This document shows positions 1 to 5,662 of a stretch of DNA of 7,814 bases, in pieces. The notes under the pieces are model-generated. The model did not search any database. It was not told where the DNA came from and saw only the letters and a list, made by a program, of their open reading frames with translations. The stretch spans positions 1-7,814 of the forward strand of contig JAUXIQ010000078.1 of NCBI GenBank assembly GCA_030620925.1, written 5' to 3'. Within the stretch, counting starts at the first letter, position 1. Each line of letters begins with the position of its first letter. This DNA is from JAUXIQ01 sp030620925 [NCBI: Nitrospinota bacterium] (GTDB taxonomy: Bacteria > JAUXIQ01). The position numbers and the translations under genes were made by a program.

Positions 1-145
1 CGGAGTGAAGAATCTCGCTTACCCTGGTAAACCCGCTTTCTTTGAGGTTTTTGCTTACCCCCTTTCCCTTCTCGCAGGCGTTTTTTCGGGGAGAGAAACC
101 GGATAGCTCAGATGAGCGAGATTCTTCGCTTCGCTCAGAATGACA
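1..145. repeat. MITE-like dispersed repeat, copy 1 (left end cut by window edge)
   Basis: This is the right part of an element whose complete copy lies at 4706-4883. The shared parts run in the same order: GAAGAAT then TCGC (7-17), a TACCC..G..AAACCC block, a TTTGA(A/G)..TTTTT block, then the right end GCGAGATTCTTC followed by GCTTCG and CTCAGAATGACA (134-145). The right end is the reverse complement of the left end of copy 2, so the family has terminal inverted repeats. From GAAGAAT to the right end the two copies are almost the same length (139 against 146). No transposase or credible ORF lies inside. It is probably a non-autonomous mobile or REP-like element; the mobilising enzyme is unknown. 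Confidence 0.75.
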
Positions 146-157
146 CGATGCGCTGTC

Positions 158-210
158 GTAGGGGCGGGTTTGAAACCCGCCCTAGTGGGGCGCATGTAAT
201 ACGCCCCTAC
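158..210. repeat. 53-bp palindromic element with 9-bp terminal inverted repeats
   Basis: The ends GTAGGGGCG (158-166) and CGCCCCTAC (202-210) are perfect inverted repeats. Inside the left half sits a second perfect palindrome of ten-base arms around one base (162-182, GGGCGGGTTT then G then AAACCCGCCC). Such compact nested palindromes are typical of REP-like elements. I recall similar GGGCGGGTTTGAAACCCGCC units repeated in other environmental genomes, but only one copy is present here. Confidence 0.6.
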
Positions 211-220
211 AATCGCGCCT

Positions 221-239
221 GTCCCGCGTTCCGCGGGAC
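221..239. repeat. Perfect 7-bp hairpin
   Basis: GTCCCGC (221-227) pairs with GCGGGAC (233-239) around a five-base loop. No T-run follows on either strand, so it is not a convincing terminator. It is one of a run of small palindromes in this gene-free stretch. Confidence 0.5.
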
Positions 240-250
240 TACCCCCAATG

Positions 251-271
251 TAGGAACGGCATCCTGCCGCG
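251..271. repeat. Small hairpin unit (CGGCA/TGCCG)
   Basis: CGGCA (257-261) and TGCCG (265-269) form a five-base stem with a three-base loop, inside a TAGGAACGGCATCCTGCCGC unit. I recall similar units as dispersed repeats in environmental genomes but cannot verify this from a single copy. Confidence 0.35.
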
Positions 272-341
272 ATTCGAAAGATAAAAGCCTGCCTGCCACT
301 GCTATTCTGAGCACACCCTCGAGCGAAGCAAAGGGTAGACA

Positions 342-358
342 TCACGCCTGCCGCGTGA
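342..358. repeat. Perfect 6-bp hairpin
   Basis: TCACGC (342-347) and GCGTGA (353-358) pair around a CTGCC loop. It follows a weaker ACCCT/AGGGT pair at 314-335. It is the last member of the palindrome run before the AT-rich leader of the SDR gene. Confidence 0.45.
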
Positions 359-522
359 CGTTCCGCTGATAAACCCTGATATTAAAATAAATCTCAGTGC
401 TATTAATGTTTTAGTGGTTAATGGGCTTTCATCCGCGTGCATTTGTGTTAATCTGTGGTTAAATTATTAATAAATTTCTTGGTAGGGAAACGAAACTCTA
501 TGTCAACTATCTGGAGGCTGTT

Positions 523-1227
523 ATGAGCGGGGGGAAAATTGCCGTGGTTACCGGTGCGAACAAAGGGATCGGCTTCGAGACCGCCAGACTGCTGGCCGGG
601 GAGGGAATAAAGGTCATCCTGACGGCGCGTGACGAGGCGAGAGGGAAGAAAGCCTGCGAAAAATTGAAGAAGGAGGGCGCGGACGTTCATTTCCACCGCC
701 TGGAGGTTACCGATCAGGTGAGCATCGATGATCTTTATGAATACGTTCGGAAAGAGTTCGGAAGACTGGACATCCTGATCAACAATGCCGGGATCAATAT
801 CGACACGGATAAGAGCGGTATGGAAATGGACCTGGACACGATGAGAAAAACCATGGAAACCAACGTGAACGCCCCACTGGCGCTATGCCAGAAATTCATC
901 CCGTTGATGAAGGAAAACGGCTACGGGAGGATAGTAAACGTCTCCAGCCAGATGGGGCAGCTATCGGGCATGAGCGGGGGGAACATGGCCTATCGAACAT
1001 CCAAAACGGCGCTCAATGTTATCACACTATTATTGGCCCTCGAGCTGAACGACAGCAATATCCTGATAAACGCGGGCTCCCCCGGATGGACCAGGACGGA
1101 CATGGGCGGCCCCAACGCACCTCGAAGCACGGAGGAAGGGGCGGATACCATAGTCTGGCTGGCTACACTCCCCGACGGTGGGCCGACGGGAGGTTTTTTC
1201 CAGGACAGGAAACCGCTTGACTGGTGA
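523..1227 (+). CDS. Short-chain dehydrogenase/reductase, carbonyl-reductase-like
   Basis: This is a classical SDR of 234 residues, expected to reduce a carbonyl group with NAD(P)H in the cytoplasm; the substrate cannot be read from sequence. The cofactor loop TGANKGIG is at residues 10-17 and NNAG at 87-90. The catalytic tetrad is N114, S142, Y157 and K161 (in YRTSK). The PGWTRTDMGG segment (187-196) and the tail with STEEGAD..VWLA and GPTGGFF..RKP.W are characteristic of carbonyl-reductase-like SDRs (CBR1/plant-type) rather than FabG. The residue pair N13-K14 in the glycine loop and R36 after the second strand suggest NADP(H) preference (inference). The start is fixed by GGAGG five bases upstream. 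It is the only plus-strand gene and converges on the FabG-like gene with nine bases between stops, so it is transcribed alone, probably from the AT-rich stretch upstream. Confidence 0.9.
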   Translation: MSGGKIAVVTGANKGIGFETARLLAGEGIKVILTARDEARGKKACEKLKKEGADVHFHRLEVTDQVSIDDLYEYVRKEFGRLDILINNAGINIDTDKSGMEMDLDTMRKTMETNVNAPLALCQKFIPLMKENGYGRIVNVSSQMGQLSGMSGGNMAYRTSKTALNVITLLLALELNDSNILINAGSPGWTRTDMGGPNAPRSTEEGADTIVWLATLPDGGPTGGFFQDRKPLDW

Positions 1228-1236
1228 AAATTATTC

Positions 1237-1989
1237 TTAGCGGTCGCCACCGTTAACGAAAATTAGCTGACCGGTGACGTAGCTGGCCTTATCGGAAACC
1301 AAGAAGGCCGCCACTTCTGCGATTTCACTTGGCTGGCCCATGCGCTTCATGGGCATCCCCTCCATAAAGACCTTAACTTCCTCCTCGCTACGCCGGGCGA
1401 TGCCCTCGCGGGCCATATCGGTCTCTATGAGTCCGGGACAGATTATGTTTATGCGGATGTTGTTCACGGCCTCTTCCTTGGCGACTATCTGGGTAAACGT
1501 ATTGAGGGCCGCCTTGGAAGTGGCGTAGACGGAACTGTTGGCCGGATACCATTTGGTTATGTTGGAGGAGATGTTGATGATGTTCCCTCCGCCGCGCTGG
1601 CGCATGTGGGGCAGCACCGCCTTCATGGTGTAAAAAGGGCCGTTCACGTTTACATTCATTACACGCTGCCACTCTTCGATGTCCGCATCGATGAATGCTC
1701 CGCTGGCCCCTATGCCGGCGTTGTTTATAAGGATGTCTATGCCGCCCAGCTCGCTTATGACCCTGTCCACCATGGCCGTCACCTGCTGGTTATCCGAGAC
1801 GTCGGTCTGATGGTGGAACGAGCGCCTCCCCATTCCTTTTATTTCCGCAACCACCTCTTCGGCGGCCTGGGACGCCGCCTGATAGTTCACCGCCACATCC
1901 GCCCCCTGCCCGGCCAGAGCCAGGCAGACAGCGCGGCCGATACCCCTCGAGCCTCCGGTAACCAGCGCAGTCTTTCCCTGAAGGTCCAT
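1237..1989 (-). CDS. FabG-like short-chain dehydrogenase (3-oxoacyl-ACP reductase family)
   Basis: This 250-residue classical SDR has the usual FabG length. TGGSRGIG is at 11-18, NNAG at 89-92, and the tetrad is N114, S142, Y155 and K159 (YATSK). PGLIETDM (185-192) and the end S-Y-V-T-G-Q-L-I-F-V-N-G-G are typical of the FabG group. The likely reaction is NADPH-dependent reduction of a 3-oxoacyl thioester or a related ketone. FabG relatives vary in substrate and there are no fatty-acid genes nearby, so I give no symbol. The frame is open further upstream to a GTG at 2106 that overlaps the asd stop. I chose the ATG at 1989 because GGAGGAG lies five bases before it, the protein then starts MDLQGKTALVTGG as the family does, and the extension would run through a terminator-like hairpin. 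It may be expressed by read-through from asd. Confidence 0.88.
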   Translation of the reverse strand: MDLQGKTALVTGGSRGIGRAVCLALAGQGADVAVNYQAASQAAEEVVAEIKGMGRRSFHHQTDVSDNQQVTAMVDRVISELGGIDILINNAGIGASGAFIDADIEEWQRVMNVNVNGPFYTMKAVLPHMRQRGGGNIINISSNITKWYPANSSVYATSKAALNTFTQIVAKEEAVNNIRINIICPGLIETDMAREGIARRSEEEVKVFMEGMPMKRMGQPSEIAEVAAFLVSDKASYVTGQLIFVNGGDR

Positions 1990-1994
1990 CCTTT

Positions 1995-2001
1995 CTCCTC
2001 C
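1995..2001 (-). promoter_or_regulatory. Ribosome binding site deciding the FabG-like start
   Basis: GGAGGAG on the minus strand lies five bases upstream of the ATG at 1989. It supports the 250-residue product over the 289-residue version that begins with GTG at 2106. Confidence 0.8.
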
Positions 2002-2004
2002 CCC

Positions 2005-2046
2005 GTTAATAAAAGTAATAAACGGCCCAGGGATTACTCCTGGGCC
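2005..2046 (-). terminator. Terminator or attenuator hairpin after asd
   Basis: On the minus strand GGCCCAGG (2046-2039) pairs perfectly with CCTGGGCC (2031-2024) around a seven-base loop. It is followed by a T-rich but interrupted tail, GTTTATTACTTTTATT. It starts 57 bases after the asd stop and ends just before the ribosome site of the FabG-like gene. It could end the leuB-asd transcript or let part of it through. The interrupted T tract makes termination probably incomplete. Confidence 0.65.
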
Positions 2047-2102
2047 TGGCGAATCAAAAAAACCGGGCGGGCGATCAGCCCCCCTGGGGAAAACCTCGGG
2101 TT

Positions 2103-3116
2103 TCACCCGGTCTCAAATAGATTTTCGGCTATTTGTATGGCGTTAAGCGCCGCTCCTTTGCGTATGTTATCGGACACCACCCACAAGTTCAGGGCGTTGG
2201 AGGAAAAGAGGTCCTCCCGGATTCGCCCTACGAAGACTTCGTCTTTGCCTGCGGCCTCCACGGCCAGCGGATACTCATTCTTCGACGGGTCGTCAACCAC
2301 CTGTACGCCGGGGGCGTTGAGCAGCAGCTCCCGGGCTGTGTCGGCGGTGATCTTCTCTTCGGTCTCGATGTACACCGATTCGGAATGGGCGTAGAAGACG
2401 GGTACGCGCACCGTGGTGGCGGTAACCGCCATGTCGTCGTCTTCCATGATCTTGCGGGTCTCGTTAATCATTTTTATCTCTTCGAAGGTGAAACCGTTGT
2501 CCTCGAATCGGTCTATGTGGGGGAGACAGTTGAAAGCTATCTGATGCGGGTAGACGCTGCATTCGATCTCCTGCATGCTCATGAGGTTCTTCACCTGCGA
2601 CTCCAATTCATGGACGGCCTTCTTGCCCGTCCCCGAAACGGACTGATAGGTGGAGACGATGACCCGCTTGATGCGGGAATAGTCGTGCAGCGGCTTGAGG
2701 GCCACTACCATCTGTATGGTGGAGCAATTGGGGTTGGCGATGATGCCCTTATGCCCGGATATGGCGTGGGCATTCACTTCCGGCACCACCAGGGGCACTT
2801 CGGGCTCCATGCGAAAGGTGCTGCTGTTGTCCACCACCACCGCCCCGCTCTTGACCGCCGCCGGGGCGAACTGCTTGCTGCGCGCTCCTCCGGCGGAGAA
2901 GAGAGCGAGCTCTATACCTTCAAAAGAGTCCTCCTTGAGAACTTCCACCTTGATGCTTTCACCTGAAAACTCGAGCTTTTTCCCCTCAGAGCGCTCCGAA
3001 GCGAGGAACCTGATGTCGGCCACCGGAAACTTGCGCTCCTGCAAGATACTTATGAACTCTTCCCCCACGGCTCCGGTGGCACCGGCGATTGCCACGTTTA
3101 AACCCTTGCCCGACAT
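2103..3116 (-). CDS. asd: Aspartate-semialdehyde dehydrogenase
   Basis: Asd reduces L-aspartyl-4-phosphate to L-aspartate-4-semialdehyde with NADPH, the branch point to lysine/diaminopimelate, threonine and methionine. At 337 residues it has normal length. The N-terminal NADP-binding loop is GATGAVG (12-18). The phosphate-binding region is DNSSTFRM (96-103). The catalytic cysteine is C131 in NPNCSTIQ, followed by Q158 in STYQSVSGTGK, and R237 and H244 lie in VRVPVFYAHSE. All key residues of the family are present, in the layout of the general bacterial (non-enterobacterial) type. AGGAGA sits eight bases before the ATG. The gene begins 62 bases after leuB on the same strand, so the two are probably co-transcribed, linking the leucine and aspartate-family pathways. 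No cognate aspartokinase or dapA is in view. Confidence 0.96.
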   Translation of the reverse strand: MSGKGLNVAIAGATGAVGEEFISILQERKFPVADIRFLASERSEGKKLEFSGESIKVEVLKEDSFEGIELALFSAGGARSKQFAPAAVKSGAVVVDNSSTFRMEPEVPLVVPEVNAHAISGHKGIIANPNCSTIQMVVALKPLHDYSRIKRVIVSTYQSVSGTGKKAVHELESQVKNLMSMQEIECSVYPHQIAFNCLPHIDRFEDNGFTFEEIKMINETRKIMEDDDMAVTATTVRVPVFYAHSESVYIETEEKITADTARELLLNAPGVQVVDDPSKNEYPLAVEAAGKDEVFVGRIREDLFSSNALNLWVVSDNIRKGAALNAIQIAENLFETG

Positions 3117-3178
3117 TGTACGCTTCTCCTATTGGTTTACCACGGACGCTGATTTATTCAAGCGGTCCCTTCTATTTT

Positions 3179-4267
3179 CTATCCGGCTTTTTCCACCTCT
3201 GCGATGATCAGCCTGCCCATCTCAGAGGTGCTCACCTGTTTGCAGCCCCCCGCCTCGCGGGGCATGATGTCCGGCGTCCGGTAGCCCTTATCCAACACGC
3301 TGGAGACGGCGTTCTCAATAACTTCCGCCTCGTTGGACAGGTTAAAAGAATATCGCAGCATCATGGCTACGGAATTGATCATGGCTATAGGGTTGGCCTT
3401 GCCCTGTCCCGCTATGTCGGGCGCCGTCCCGTGGACCGGCTCGTAGAGCCCTACGTCGCCGCCCAAACTGGCGGAAGGCAGCATGCCTATGGAGCCGGTG
3501 AGCATGGCCGCTTCGTCGCTGAGTATATCTCCGAACATGTTGCCGGTCACTATGACGTCGAACTGGCGGGGATCGCGGATCAACTGCATGGCACAGTTAT
3601 CCACGTATAGATGGTTCACCTCAACTTCGGGAAATTCGGCGGAAACGCCGTTAACCACCTTGCGCCACAGCTCGGATGATTCCAATATATTAGCCTTGTC
3701 CACCGAAGTCAACTTCTTACGCCTCTTCATGGCGATCTCGAAACCGGTGCGGGCTATGCGCTCGATTTCGGGGGTAGTATAGACTAGGGTATTCACTCCC
3801 CGCTGCCCGCCTTGATATTCTTCTATGCCTTTAGGCTCGCCGAAATATATGCCTCCGGTGAGCTCCCGCAACACCATAATGTCCACGCCTTCTACGACTT
3901 CCCTCTTGAGCGTGGACGCATCGATCAGGGAGGGGTAGAGATGAGCCGGCCGCAGGTTGGCATAGAGGCCCAGCTCACCCCGGAGCCCGATGATGGCCCT
4001 TTCGGGGCGGACGGAGTAGTCCATCTCGTCCCACTTGGGGCCGCCCACCGCGCCCAGGAGAACGGCATCGCTCTTCTTGCACAGGTCGAGCGTTTCGGGC
4101 GGGAGGGGTTCACCACTGGCGTCAATTGCCGCGCCTCCTACCAGGGCCGTCTCCGTCTCCGCGTGATGGCCGAAAACGTTGCACACGGTCTCAAGGGTCT
4201 TGCCCCCTTCCTCCATGACTTCCACACCTATGCCGTCCCCCGGAAGGACGGCTATGTTCATCTTCAT
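3179..4267 (-). CDS. leuB: 3-isopropylmalate dehydrogenase
   Basis: LeuB oxidises and decarboxylates (2R,3S)-3-isopropylmalate to 2-oxoisocaproate with NAD+ and Mg2+ or Mn2+, the third step of leucine synthesis. The 362-residue length is typical. Visible sites are GDGIG (10-14), substrate arginines R96, R106 and R134, the [15 protein letters not shown] signature (133-147) with Y141, K191 in SVDKANIL, and metal aspartates D223, D247 and D251 in the YVDN and FGDILSDEA motifs. The NAD-binding segment is [15 protein letters not shown] (279-293) after E276. The leucine-specific signature distinguishes it from isocitrate or tartrate dehydrogenases. GGAGAGG five bases upstream supports the first ATG over a second ATG two codons later. 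A promoter candidate lies about 100 bases upstream. Its partner leuD is 3.4 kb away rather than adjacent. Confidence 0.96.
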   Translation of the reverse strand: MKMNIAVLPGDGIGVEVMEEGGKTLETVCNVFGHHAETETALVGGAAIDASGEPLPPETLDLCKKSDAVLLGAVGGPKWDEMDYSVRPERAIIGLRGELGLYANLRPAHLYPSLIDASTLKREVVEGVDIMVLRELTGGIYFGEPKGIEEYQGGQRGVNTLVYTTPEIERIARTGFEIAMKRRKKLTSVDKANILESSELWRKVVNGVSAEFPEVEVNHLYVDNCAMQLIRDPRQFDVIVTGNMFGDILSDEAAMLTGSIGMLPSASLGGDVGLYEPVHGTAPDIAGQGKANPIAMINSVAMMLRYSFNLSNEAEVIENAVSSVLDKGYRTPDIMPREAGGCKQVSTSEMGRLIIAEVEKAG

Positions 4268-4370
4268 AAAACCCTCTCCTCGATAAAACCGTGAATTGCC
4301 CCCCGGCCGATCCCGCCTATCGTGGTACGGAGGCTCAGAACGACAATTTTTCTGGCAGTTTGAGGGAACA

Positions 4371-4379
4371 ATTATACCA
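4371..4379 (-). promoter_or_regulatory. Extended -10 promoter candidate for leuB-asd
   Basis: TGGTATAAT on the minus strand is a perfect -10 box with the TGN extension. It lies about 100 bases before the leuB ATG and downstream of the zinc-ribbon stop. No good -35 hexamer is seen at 16-18 bp, as is common for extended -10 promoters. I see no leucine-rich leader peptide or obvious attenuator in the roughly 95-base leader. Confidence 0.5.
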
Positions 4380-4402
4380 GAAACGCGTGGTGAACATTCC
4401 TA

Positions 4403-4591
4403 TTATATTTTAATTTTCCATCCCAGGCGATAGCGCTGGTGGCACTGGGGGCAGATCAGATATATCTCCGCCTGCTCTGCCTCTCTCTTCAGGGAGGTAT
4501 GGAACCCATCCGTATAGCCGCAAACCTCGCACTGGTAGAACTCACCCTCGACTTTTATTGCTATCACCTCTTTTTCAGCACCCATTTCCAT
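4403..4591 (-). CDS. Small zinc-ribbon protein
   Basis: The predicted product is 62 residues and not assigned to a named family. Counting from the chosen ATG, it has a YQCEVCGYTDG knuckle (C21, C24) and an ICPQCHQRYRLGW knuckle (C47, C50), spaced 23 residues apart, as in two-CxxC zinc ribbons. The charged stretch between them is probably a helix or loop. Zinc binding is inferred; a partner or nucleic-acid role cannot be read. I prefer ATG 4591 because GAGGTGA lies six bases before it; a GTG two codons upstream (4597) would overlap that site. It ends 135 bases before leuB and starts 372 bases after the secreted-protein gene. Its first bases are imperfectly duplicated at 4942-4978. Confidence 0.7.
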   Translation of the reverse strand: MEMGAEKEVIAIKVEGEFYQCEVCGYTDGFHTSLKREAEQAEIYLICPQCHQRYRLGWKIKI

Positions 4592-4606
4592 GATCACTCA
4601 CCTCAG
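4572..4606. repeat. Imperfect direct repeat, copy A (start region of zinc-ribbon gene)
   Basis: Bases 4572-4598 match 4942-4968 at 23 of 27 positions, exactly 370 bases apart. With a two-base gap the similarity reaches a shared CTCAG end. On the minus strand it covers the ribosome site, a TGAT, the ATG, and the codons through GGTGCTGAAAA. One of the differences, GGT/GGC, is synonymous. Confidence 0.6.
4598..4604 (-). promoter_or_regulatory. Ribosome binding site deciding the zinc-ribbon start
   Basis: GAGGTGA on the minus strand is six bases before ATG 4591. It excludes the GTG at 4597, which abuts it, so the product is 62 residues rather than 64. Confidence 0.6.
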
Positions 4607-4705
4607 GGCGAACAGGATCCGGCGAAGCGCGTGATCGCCCCTATAATCTGATAAATGTTGGAGCTTCCCGCCGAGCCAATATTAAGAAAGAAAAACCGCT
4701 GCATT

Positions 4706-4883
4706 CTGTCATTCTGAGTTCCGCGACAAGCGGGAGGAAGAATTTCGCCTACCCGGGCAAACCCTCGTTATTTGAAGCTTTTTACAAATCCCTTCACTTT
4801 TTCCCCTGCAGCGATACGCCCTGTGGAAAGAGACAAGCGGTAGCCAAAATATGCGAGATTCTTCGCTTCGCTCAGAATGACAG
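4706..4883. mobile_element. MITE-like element, complete copy (178 bp)
   Basis: The ends CTGTCATTCTGAG (4706-4718) and CTCAGAATGACAG (4871-4883) are perfect 13-bp inverted repeats. A second inner pair, GAAGAATTTCGC (4737-4748) against GCGAGATTCTTC near the right end, matches at 11 of 12 positions. The interior shares ordered blocks with the copy at 1-145. No ORF of note and no transposase lie inside, and I see no clear target duplication in the flanks (GCATT left, TAGCC right). It occupies most of the 372-base gap between the zinc-ribbon and secreted-protein genes; the rest of that gap shows no gene. A non-autonomous transposable element is the likeliest reading. Confidence 0.75.
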
Positions 4884-4941
4884 TAGCCACCGGGTGTGTT
4901 TATCTTTCATGTTGCGGCAGGCGGGTCGCCACTGCGGACTA

Positions 4942-4978
4942 TTTTCAGCGCCCATTTTCATTATCATTTGACTCTCAG
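4942..4978. repeat. Imperfect direct repeat, copy B (3' end of secreted-protein gene)
   Basis: This is the partner of 4572-4606. On the minus strand it covers the last codons and the TGA of the secreted-protein gene, then an ATG and codons ATG-GGC-GCT-GAA-AA that match the start of the zinc-ribbon gene. Beyond that point the two copies diverge, so copy B looks like an abandoned start stub of that gene. Confidence 0.6.
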
Positions 4979-5617
4979 CCCCGCAGCCCTTCTATCGACT
5001 TCATCGTAAATGGCCTCAGCCAGGCTATCCCCCTCCAAGCCCTCTTTGAGCTTCTGTGCAACGAAGTGGCCCAAACCATCAAAATCTATCTGTTTATCTA
5101 AACCGTAAGCATAGGCTCTGGTAGCCTTCTCTATGCTATCGGTAAATTCATCTTCTCTCACCATCCGCGCCACAAGGCCCGACGCCGCCTCCGGCGGCAC
5201 CCCGCTCCTCGCCGCAATTTGCATGTAAAGCAAAGCTTCCTTGAGCTCCTTCCTGCTTAATTTACTTTTCTCGCTCGCTTTCTTGATTTTATCTTCAGCG
5301 CTTTTTAATTTCACTTTGAAGGCTTTGATCTTTCCTTTGTCCCTGCCTTTCTGGAGTCCGGGCGGCAGCATATCGCGCCAACCCTCCTTATGGCCCTTGC
5401 TCCACCCTGGAGGCTCGCCTTCAACGAAACCCCACTTTTCCCCCTTTGTTAAAGCGGGAGGGGGCGGGGGTTGCTTACCAGGTTTCTTCTTGGGAGGTTT
5501 CTGACCCTGCACCCCGCCGGTCTCCGCCTCAGAATAGCTCTGATATACAATGGCTGAAAAGGCGAAAACCGAGAGCACCATAATTATCGTGAACTTGATT
5601 TTGATTTCCCGGAACAT
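4964..5617 (-). CDS. Secreted or membrane-anchored Lys/Pro-rich protein of unknown function
   Basis: I do not recognise this 217-residue protein. Residues 1-8 are positively charged (FREIKIK) and 9-25 are strongly hydrophobic, giving a signal peptide or N-terminal anchor; no lipobox cysteine is seen and the protein has no cysteine at all. Residues 35-56 are a Lys/Pro linker with five prolines in a row (50-54). Residues 58-96 contain two 12-residue units with a 16-residue period: PPGWSKGHKEGW (69-80) and PPGLQKGRDKGK (85-96). Residues 97-217 look helical, with a Lys/Glu-rich segment (97-131) followed by a more ordered region with SGVPPEAASGLVARMVRE and a DFDGLGHFVAQKLKEGL segment. AGGAAGG-type sequence precedes the ATG. 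It lies 45 bases after the Cys-rich gene, perhaps in the same transcript. A cell-envelope role is likely, since the body should be outside the membrane, but the function is unknown. Confidence 0.75.
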   Translation of the reverse strand: MFREIKIKFTIIMVLSVFAFSAIVYQSYSEAETGGVQGQKPPKKKPGKQPPPPPALTKGEKWGFVEGEPPGWSKGHKEGWRDMLPPGLQKGRDKGKIKAFKVKLKSAEDKIKKASEKSKLSRKELKEALLYMQIAARSGVPPEAASGLVARMVREDEFTDSIEKATRAYAYGLDKQIDFDGLGHFVAQKLKEGLEGDSLAEAIYDEVDRRAAGLRVK

Positions 5618-5662
5618 TGCCCCTTCCTTCCTGCTAGTGGGGTAATGAAAGATTTTACGCTT

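Larger units (their letters stand above)
146..522. other. Gene-free region with short hairpins and an AT-rich leader
   Basis: I see no convincing coding sequence here; the short open frames lack recognisable protein features and cross palindromes. Bases 158-358 hold consecutive hairpins, listed separately. Bases 430-465 (ATCCGCGTGCATTTGTGTTA and onward to CTGTGGTT) resemble a low-complexity motif I recall as dispersed in many environmental bacterial genomes. Bases 443-471 could form a poor promoter for the downstream dehydrogenase (TTGTGT, 17 bp, ATTAAT), but both hexamers are weak. The SDR ribosome site GGAGG lies at 513-517. Confidence 0.6.

Noticed and set aside
158-358. Possible CRISPR array
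   Set aside because: The hairpin units differ in sequence and there is no regular repeat-spacer spacing.
112-369. Open frames on both strands in the first 370 bases
   Set aside because: They run through the repeat end and several hairpins, show no protein motif, and have biased composition caused by the palindromes.
500-526. Nine-codon mini-ORF (ATG...TTATGA) overlapping the SDR start
   Set aside because: It has no good ribosome site of its own and contains that of the SDR; overlap by ATGA is likely chance.
1606-2966. Long plus-strand frames (1606-2394, 2133-2966) opposite the FabG-like gene and asd
   Set aside because: They lie antisense to genes with complete catalytic motifs and encode no recognisable domain.
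4281-4322. CGATA/TATCG pair in the leuB leader as an attenuator or riboswitch
   Set aside because: The stem is only five bases with a long loop, and no T-run, leader peptide or T-box motif is seen.
4334-4345. CTCAGAACGACA, one mismatch from the mobile-element end, before leuB
   Set aside because: Only a 12-base match with no second end or internal similarity nearby, so chance is a fair explanation.
4887-4963. Short minus-strand reading frame beginning at the start stub after the secreted-protein gene
   Set aside because: Beyond the first seven codons it has no similarity to the zinc-ribbon protein and it runs into the mobile-like element; better seen as a duplicated remnant.
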